From NCBI GenBank assembly GCA_012511095.1, contig JAAZGT010000055.1, positions 1-10,978 on the forward strand: a stretch of 10,978 nucleotides of DNA. Direction: 5' to 3'. Positions 7,151-10,978 of the stretch are shown here, piece after piece (position 1 is the stretch's first letter; the number at the start of each line of letters is the position of its first letter). This DNA is from Alcaligenaceae bacterium (lineage in GTDB: Bacteria > Pseudomonadota > Gammaproteobacteria > Burkholderiales > Burkholderiaceae_B). The notes under the pieces are model-generated. The model was not told where the DNA came from, made no database searches, and worked only from the letters and a program-made list of their open reading frames with translations. Both the position numbers and the translations under genes were made by a program.

Positions 7151-7873
7151 TTAGAGGGTTGGTTTACCCTTGGGTAATAGCTCAATTTTAACCTTGGCTT
7201 TACCTTGGTTAACCATGCCGATAGCCTTAGCTGCTGCATAAGACATATCAATCACACGATTGCCGTGGAAAGGGCCACGGTCGTTAATGCGTACTACAAC
7301 GCTTTTACCCGTTACTTCGTGGGTAACACGAACTACGCTATTAAGGGGTAGCTCTTTATGAGCAGCGGTTAAGCCATTTTGGTTGTAACGCTCGCCATTG
7401 GCGGTTTTACGACCATGGAAGCCAGGGCCATACCATGAAGCTTCGCCAACCTGGGTAAACTCAGATACAGAAGCAAAAGGGGTGTAACGCACACCTTTGA
7501 CTACATAGGATTTACCACGTTTTGCACGTACTTTATTAGTAGATAAACCTTTTTGGCTTTTGGCGCGTAAGGTTGGTTCGGTTTCTAAGTTAGCGTTTGG
7601 CTTAGACTTAGCTACTGGATTAATGGCCTCTTTAAGCTCTTCTTCGCTATAAGTTGGCGCATTTTGTAGTGTGCCGTTAAATAATCGCTCGTATTCACTT
7701 TCTGGGAAAATACCATTAACGGTGATACGGAAAGACTCAGTTGCTTTTGGGCTACTAGAGCCATCGACTATTTGATTGATTGAACTATCTTGTTGTAGGG
7801 CGGCTAAAGAAGTGTTTGACACTAATAAACCGCCGGCACAAAGTGCTGATAACAACGATTTTTTAAGTTTCAT
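7151..7873 (-). CDS. rlpA: RlpA-family septal ring lytic transglycosylase (no SPOR domain)
   Basis: The 240-residue protein has an N-terminal Sec signal peptide (1-24, cleavage near SLA/A), a low-conservation linker to about residue 122, then the short motif YVVKGVRYTP and a double-psi beta-barrel from about 143 to 232. The barrel shows GEASWYG, FHGRKTANGERYN with E161, LTAAHKELPLN, and VRINDRGPF with D198. E161 and D198 align with acidic residues needed for cleavage of stem-peptide-free glycan in P. aeruginosa RlpA. No SPOR domain follows, so recruitment to denuded septal glycan by that route is not available. The cysteine at residue 12 is not in a lipobox, so a soluble periplasmic protein is predicted, unlike lipoprotein E. 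coli RlpA. It starts 4 nt after rapZ without a clear ribosome binding site, suggesting coupling. Confidence 0.92.
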   Translation of the reverse strand: MKLKKSLLSALCAGGLLVSNTSLAALQQDSSINQIVDGSSSPKATESFRITVNGIFPESEYERLFNGTLQNAPTYSEEELKEAINPVAKSKPNANLETEPTLRAKSQKGLSTNKVRAKRGKSYVVKGVRYTPFASVSEFTQVGEASWYGPGFHGRKTANGERYNQNGLTAAHKELPLNSVVRVTHEVTGKSVVVRINDRGPFHGNRVIDMSYAAAKAIGMVNQGKAKVKIELLPKGKPTL

Positions 7874-7877
7874 AAGA

Positions 7878-8777
7878 TTATTGGTTGGGCGTCTGGGCTC
7901 GATGCCTGACGCGTAGCGGCATATGGTTCGAGAAAATTTTGGCTAATTGCTCGACAACATAGACTGAACGATGTTGGCCGCCGGTACACCCAATGGCTAC
8001 AGTAAGATAACTGCGTGTGTCTTGCTGATAACAGGGTAGCCACTTTTTAATGTAATTGGCGATGTCGTTAATTAGCTCATCCACAATGTCAAATTGTGAT
8101 AACCATAAAGCTACGGGCTCATCACGACCAGTCAAGGGACGCAGTTCACGGTCGTAATAAGGGTTTGGTAAACATCTTACATCAAAAACGAGATCCGCAC
8201 TAGTAGGAACCCCTACTTTGAAAGCAAATGACTCGAAGGTTAAGAGGATATTTCGTGTATCAACTCCGACGAGGTCCTTTATCCATGCACGAAGTTGTGC
8301 AGGCTTTAAATTTGAAGTATCAATGTTGTGTTCTTGCAACTTTAATGGGGCTAAATAGTGCCTTTCGTATTGAACACATTCCTCTAAAGAGGGTGCTTTA
8401 CCACTTGGATCGGTGAGTCTTTCGGTTAAAGGATGGCGTCGACGCGACTCAGAATAGCGCTGTAAAATGGCTTGATTACTAGCTTCTAAGAAGATCGTTA
8501 AGACTGGGGTGCCGCGACTACGTAGAGCGGTAATAATATCGGGTAACTCACCGATATTGCCTGGTGAGCGAATATCAATAGCTACAGCTACTTTCTCAAT
8601 ATTGGCTTCACGCGAAGTTGCCACAAAATCGTGTAATAACTGTATCGGTAAATTATCTACGCAATAATAGCCTAGATCCTCTAACTGGTTTAAGGCAACA
8701 CTTTTGCCTGAGCCAGAAATGCCTGTGATCAATACTAAAGGGTAGATCTCGTTATTTGTCGTTAGAGTTTCGCTCAT
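7878..8777 (-). CDS. rapZ: RapZ family RNase adapter / nucleotide-binding protein
   Basis: This 299-residue protein has the RapZ (YvcJ) layout: a Walker A motif GISGSGKS at 19-26 followed by VALNQLEDLGYYCVDNLP, the family DIRSP strand, and the C-terminal TGGQHRSVYVVEQL block. In E. coli RapZ binds the small RNA GlmZ and senses glucosamine-6-phosphate; in Gram-positives the homologue has other roles. GlmY/GlmZ are enterobacterial RNAs, so the role here should be treated as general nucleotide/metabolite sensing. The C-terminus (RVRHRAQTPNQ) follows the family up to RHR but lacks the terminal Lys-Arg-Lys of the E. coli protein. The gene overlaps the 3' end of hprK by 26 nt, with AAGGA 11 nt before the ATG, and is followed by rlpA after 4 nt. 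Confidence 0.96.
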   Translation of the reverse strand: MSETLTTNNEIYPLVLITGISGSGKSVALNQLEDLGYYCVDNLPIQLLHDFVATSREANIEKVAVAIDIRSPGNIGELPDIITALRSRGTPVLTIFLEASNQAILQRYSESRRRHPLTERLTDPSGKAPSLEECVQYERHYLAPLKLQEHNIDTSNLKPAQLRAWIKDLVGVDTRNILLTFESFAFKVGVPTSADLVFDVRCLPNPYYDRELRPLTGRDEPVALWLSQFDIVDELINDIANYIKKWLPCYQQDTRSYLTVAIGCTGGQHRSVYVVEQLAKIFSNHMPLRVRHRAQTPNQ

Positions 8778-9699
8778 TGCTAGAACTTTCCTTAATGGCT
8801 AAGGATTGACGCTGCATAAAATCGGCTAGGGTGTCAATGCCTCGCAGTTTTAAAATGGTGTTACGTACAGCAGCTTCGACCAAGACGGCTAAGTTACGTC
8901 CAGCTATAACCGCTAGTTTAACACGTAGTACCGGCAGGCCTAAGATGTCCTCGGTTTGATCTTGAAAGGGGAGACGCTCAAAATCATCGCCATGAGACTT
9001 AAGTAATTGCACAATGAGTTTTAAATTCATTTTGCGTCGCACTGAGGTTTCACCGAAGATCGTTTTAATATCGAGCAAACCAATTCCGCGAACCTCTAAA
9101 AGATTTTGTAAAAGTGGATCGCAGCGACCCTCGATGACGCTGGGTGCAGGGCGAGTTAAGTGGACCACATCATCAGCCACTAAGCCATGACCTCTTGATA
9201 TTAGCTCTAAGGCTAATTCACTTTTACCCAAACCTGATTCGCCAGTAATTAATACACCTAAACCTAATACATCCATAAATACGCCATGGACTAGGGTTTT
9301 AGGCGCAAAATAACGACTTAAATAAATACGAATAACTTCAATTAAATAAGCAGCATCGACCGGGCTACTTAATAATGGTATGCCTTGCTCTACACAAAAA
9401 GCGTGTAAAAGCTCTGGTGCCTCTAGGTTTTCGGCAATGATAATGCAGGGCGCATCATTGTCTTTTAGCTCTTTGAGTGAGCGTAATTGATTGCTTTTGG
9501 GTAGGCGCTTAAAAAAAGTGATTTCCTCGATCCCAAAGACTTGGATACGATCGGGGTGAACCATATTTAAGTGGCCTATTAAATCGGCCGAAGAGAGTGC
9601 GTGATCAGTGAGTTCCTTGTCGCCACGCTCTGCGTTGGCTATCCAAGATAAATATAAGGTGTTTTTGTGTTCTTTAATTAAATCTCGGATAGTAATCAT
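8752..9699 (-). CDS. hprK: HPr kinase/phosphorylase
   Basis: HprK phosphorylates and dephosphorylates the regulatory serine of HPr. In the Gram-negative groups that carry it, HprK usually works with EIIANtr rather than with a sugar PTS. The 315-residue protein has an N-terminal domain (1-130) and a kinase domain with H138 in LVHGVF, Walker A GESGLGKS at 153-160 with K159, E161, the acidic pair D176-D177 in VADDVVHL, and the HprK signature EVRGIGLLDIKTIFG at about 202-216. These align with the catalytic residues of the Lactobacillus enzyme. Length is normal for the family. It begins 17 nt after ptsN and overlaps rapZ by 26 nt, supporting co-transcription. HPr and enzyme I genes are not in this window. 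Confidence 0.97.
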   Translation of the reverse strand: MITIRDLIKEHKNTLYLSWIANAERGDKELTDHALSSADLIGHLNMVHPDRIQVFGIEEITFFKRLPKSNQLRSLKELKDNDAPCIIIAENLEAPELLHAFCVEQGIPLLSSPVDAAYLIEVIRIYLSRYFAPKTLVHGVFMDVLGLGVLITGESGLGKSELALELISRGHGLVADDVVHLTRPAPSVIEGRCDPLLQNLLEVRGIGLLDIKTIFGETSVRRKMNLKLIVQLLKSHGDDFERLPFQDQTEDILGLPVLRVKLAVIAGRNLAVLVEAAVRNTILKLRGIDTLADFMQRQSLAIKESSSNERNSNDK

Positions 9700-9716
9700 A
9701 AGCCTTTGCCTAGCTC

Positions 9717-10166
9717 TTATTGTTTACTGAATAGATCGTAAATGGCCTCTGCATCTGTTAGCGCTTGTAATTGCTCTCTAGTGTTGGAATTAGAGAGGAT
9801 TTTGGCTAAAGTGGCTAAGATTTCTAGATGCTCTTGAGTGGCATTTTCTGGTACTAGCAAAATAACTAATATGCCGACGTTGATATTGTCTGGTGCATCA
9901 AAAGGAATAGCGTTAGCTAATCGCATAAAGGCAGCAGTGGGTTTGTTAAGGTTGGGAATGCGACCATGCGGTACAGCAACGCCGTGACCTAAAGCGGTGG
10001 AGCCTAGCCTTTCGCGAGAGAAAAGACTGTCAAAGACAGTCGAGCGTGAAACTCCCTGATTGTTTTCAAAGAGTAGAGCAGCTTGCTCAAAAACGCGTTT
10101 TTTGCTAGTGACGTTAATGTCGAGAATGATGTTTTCGACACTCAGAATATTCGCAAGTTGGTTCAT
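9717..10166 (-). CDS. ptsN: PTS IIA-like nitrogen-regulatory protein EIIANtr
   Basis: This 149-residue cytosolic protein is the phospho-acceptor end of the nitrogen PTS (PtsP, NPr/HPr, EIIANtr). The core shows the family block RERLGSTALGHGVAVPHGR with the phosphorylatable H67 (H73 in E. coli PtsN), then an FMRLANAIPFDAPD strand-turn and a VPENATQEHLEILATLAKIL segment. EIIANtr regulates potassium uptake and other targets according to its phosphorylation state; the specific target here is not visible. The ATG is preceded by only a poor ribosome binding site. The gene follows a strong terminator located between it and hpf, so it probably has its own promoter and leads the ptsN-hprK-rapZ-rlpA unit. 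Confidence 0.96.
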   Translation of the reverse strand: MNQLANILSVENIILDINVTSKKRVFEQAALLFENNQGVSRSTVFDSLFSRERLGSTALGHGVAVPHGRIPNLNKPTAAFMRLANAIPFDAPDNINVGILVILLVPENATQEHLEILATLAKILSNSNTREQLQALTDAEAIYDLFSKQ

Positions 10167-10198
10167 AAGTGAGTTGGTTTCCCCGTAAAGAGGGTTCT

Positions 10199-10204
10199 AT
10201 CATA
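10199..10204 (-). promoter_or_regulatory. Possible -10 element for the ptsN-hprK-rapZ-rlpA operon
   Basis: On the minus strand TATGAT lies about 33 nt before the ptsN start codon and just downstream of the hpf terminator, where a promoter is expected. The -35 region at normal spacing is a poor match (AATTCT), so the call rests mainly on position and the good -10. Confidence 0.35.
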
Positions 10205-10231
10205 ACTAAAATTCAAGTAAAAGAATTAAAA

Positions 10232-10250
10232 ACCCAGCAAAATGCTGGGT
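10232..10250 (-). terminator. Intrinsic terminator between hpf and ptsN
   Basis: ACCCAGCA and TGCTGGGT form a perfect 8-bp stem with a 3-nt loop. On the minus strand the stem is followed by a T-run (GGGTTTTTAATTC), a textbook rho-independent terminator for hpf. The plus-strand flank also has TTTTT 2 nt after the stem, so it could work both ways. Confidence 0.85.
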
Positions 10251-10297
10251 AATTTTTACTATATGTAAATAATATTCGATGGCTTATATAAGATCAA

Positions 10298-10335
10298 GAC
10301 TGTCTAAATTAGCGTTAACTCTTAATTAGACAGTC
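10298..10335 (-). repeat. Inverted repeat forming a long hairpin in the hpf 3' untranslated region
   Basis: The arms at 10298-10310 and 10324-10335 pair over 12 bp (GACTGTCTAA-TT) with one extra A, around a 13-nt loop. It starts 10 nt after the hpf stop codon. On the minus strand it is followed by TTGATCTTATAT, not a proper T-run, so it is not a typical terminator, and a strong terminator lies about 50 nt further on. It could stabilise the hpf transcript or be a processing site. Confidence 0.6.
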
Positions 10336-10345
10336 AAAATAGGCG

Positions 10346-10675
10346 TTATAAGCTAGCCGCACGTCGCTGTTGAGCATGTACGCGATCGTGTTGCTTGTTT
10401 TTGTGCTTAAGAACCATACGGTCAGCTTTATCGGACAAAATATCAATAGCAGCGTATAGGTCCTCTTCGATGGCTTCGCAGAAAAGCTCTTTACCAGGAA
10501 CGCGTATGGTGATCTCAGCACGATGCTTAAGAGGTTCGACTGAGAGGTTCACAATAGCAGCCGTAGCACCTTCAGTATGTCTTAAAACACGATCGATTTT
10601 TTTGATAACGTACTCACGAATAGATGGTGTAATTTCTAAGTGATGACCGTTAATAGTTAAGTTAGTAGAACTCAT
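10346..10675 (-). CDS. hpf: Short-form ribosome hibernation promoting factor
   Basis: This 109-residue protein matches the HPF/YfiA (old name sigma-54 modulation protein) family: ITINGHHLEITP-like start (NLTINGHHLEITPSIREY), VIKKIDRVLRH at 23-33, a central beta strand ending in AEITIRVPGKELFCEA, then EEDLYAAIDILSDKADRMVLKHKNK. It lacks the C-terminal dimerisation domain of long HPF, so it belongs to the short type that acts in the ribosomal decoding and tRNA-binding region during 100S dimer formation in stationary phase. A strong ribosome binding site (GAGAGGGGG) precedes the ATG. In many proteobacteria hpf lies between rpoN and ptsN; here ptsN follows but an IS end lies upstream. Confidence 0.96.
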   Translation of the reverse strand: MSSTNLTINGHHLEITPSIREYVIKKIDRVLRHTEGATAAIVNLSVEPLKHRAEITIRVPGKELFCEAIEEDLYAAIDILSDKADRMVLKHKNKQHDRVHAQQRRAASL

Positions 10676-10712
10676 AAGGAACCCCCTCTCAATGTCTATG
10701 ACTACAATTCCT

Positions 10713-10740
10713 ACTTTAGCAGAATTTTTGCTTTATGCAA
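10713..10740 (-). promoter_or_regulatory. Candidate sigma70 promoter of hpf
   Basis: Minus strand: TTGCAT (10735-10740) as a weak -35, a 16-nt spacer, and TAAAGT (10713-10718) preceded by TGC, giving an extended -10. Predicted transcription start is near 10706, about 30 nt before the ATG. The call rests mainly on the extended -10. No sigma-54 GG-N10-GC element was seen. Confidence 0.4.
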
Positions 10741-10742
10741 GC

Positions 10743-10778
10743 TACATAATTACTAATGGACTTTTGCAAAATTATGTA
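10743..10778. repeat. 9-bp inverted repeat upstream of the hpf promoter
   Basis: TACATAATT at 10743-10751 and AATTATGTA at 10770-10778 are perfect inverted copies separated by 18 nt. The repeat sits immediately upstream of the candidate hpf -35 and about 75 nt before the inferred IS end. It could be a regulator binding site or chance symmetry in AT-rich DNA. Confidence 0.4.
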
Positions 10779-10851
10779 TTTAACAGCTACAAATAGTCTG
10801 TGTTGATAACGTTGTTTAAGTGTCGTTAAAACGCGATAAATAGCGGTTAAT

Positions 10852-10978
10852 TGTAATGACCCAGCACTTTCTGCTCACATTATGCCGCTAAAGCCTCTCT
10901 GACTTCAACGGGTGACTTCATGCCCAAGGACTGGTGTGGCCGTTGATGGTTGTAAAACCCGATCCAGTCCGCTAACAC
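10852..10978 (-). mobile_element. Right-hand part of an IS3-family insertion sequence (continues beyond window)
   Basis: The transposase 3' end is followed by a non-coding stretch whose outer edge probably begins with TG at 10852-10853 (TGTAATGACCCAGC), as IS3-family terminal repeats begin TG and end CA. The opposite end is outside the window, so neither the inverted repeat nor a target duplication can be checked and the boundary is approximate. Confidence 0.65.
10880..10978 (-). CDS. IS3-family transposase (OrfB), C-terminal 32 residues
   Basis: Reading the minus strand from the window edge gives an open frame of 32 codons to a TAA at 10880-10882. It contains WIGFYNHQRPHQSLGMKSPVE, the signature C-terminus of the DDE (rve) integrase domain of IS3-family OrfB transposases. 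The catalytic DDE residues and OrfA lie outside the window, so whether the element is intact is unknown. It points toward hpf, with 204 nt between its stop codon and the hpf start. IS3 subgroup cannot be assigned safely from this short piece. Confidence 0.9.
   Translation of the reverse strand: MLADWIGFYNHQRPHQSLGMKSPVEVREALAA

Noticed and set aside
8228..8416. Open frame antisense to rapZ
   Set aside because: It lies inside a conserved rapZ frame and has no family features.
10315..10521. Minus-strand open frame overlapping the 3' half of hpf in another frame
   Set aside because: hpf covers the region with a clear family match; this frame has no ribosome binding site and lacks known motifs.
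1..10978. CRISPR array, tRNA, rRNA, prophage, toxin-antitoxin or defence cassette
   Set aside because: I looked for spaced direct repeats, cloverleaf-like segments, integrase or defence domains and found none apart from the IS3 end at the right edge.

Overview
The window is a chromosomal segment from a bacterium that looks like a low-GC member of the Burkholderiales, probably Alcaligenaceae (relatives of Oligella, Pelistega or Taylorella; the genus is a guess). Three things point there: HPr kinase, EIIANtr and RapZ in one operon; a UbiH-type hydroxylase next to dsbC; and argB followed by a HAD pyrimidine nucleotidase. It reads as ordinary housekeeping DNA with dense coding, short gaps and one insertion-sequence end at the right edge. 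I see no phage, CRISPR array, tRNA, rRNA or defence cassette.

Left part (1-1841, plus strand): the 3' part of a flavin-dependent ubiquinone-biosynthesis hydroxylase, then a periplasmic DsbC-type disulfide isomerase with a GTG start and strong ribosome binding site. Convergent to these is a six-gene minus-strand block reading 6070 to 1879: yraN, gmhA-type SIS protein, dolP-like dual-BON lipoprotein, TlpA-like thioredoxin, argB and a HAD nucleotidase. The yraN-gmhA/diaA-dolP order, with rsmI divergent from yraN, matches the E. coli rsmI-yraN-diaA-dolP neighbourhood but lacks the lpoA found there. The block mixes envelope functions (LPS heptose precursor, outer-membrane lipoprotein, thiol redox) with arginine synthesis.

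Middle (6133-7124): rsmI on the plus strand, ending at a strong hairpin shared with the convergent rlpA.

Right part (minus strand, 10675 to 7151): hpf, a strong intrinsic terminator, then ptsN-hprK-rapZ-rlpA. The last four are tightly packed (gaps of 17 and 4 nt and one 26-nt overlap), so they probably form one operon for PTS-Ntr and nutrient signalling with a cell-wall gene at its end. In many proteobacteria rpoN lies directly upstream of hpf. Here that position holds the 3' end of an IS3-family transposase running off the window, so rpoN has been separated from hpf or lies beyond the IS.

No clearly new system is visible. The points most worth a second look are the IS end upstream of hpf, two unexplained inverted repeats flanking hpf, a DiaA-position SIS protein with a full GmhA active site, a RapZ tail lacking the basic residues used for sRNA binding in E. 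coli, and lineage-specific extensions on YraN and the DolP-like protein.
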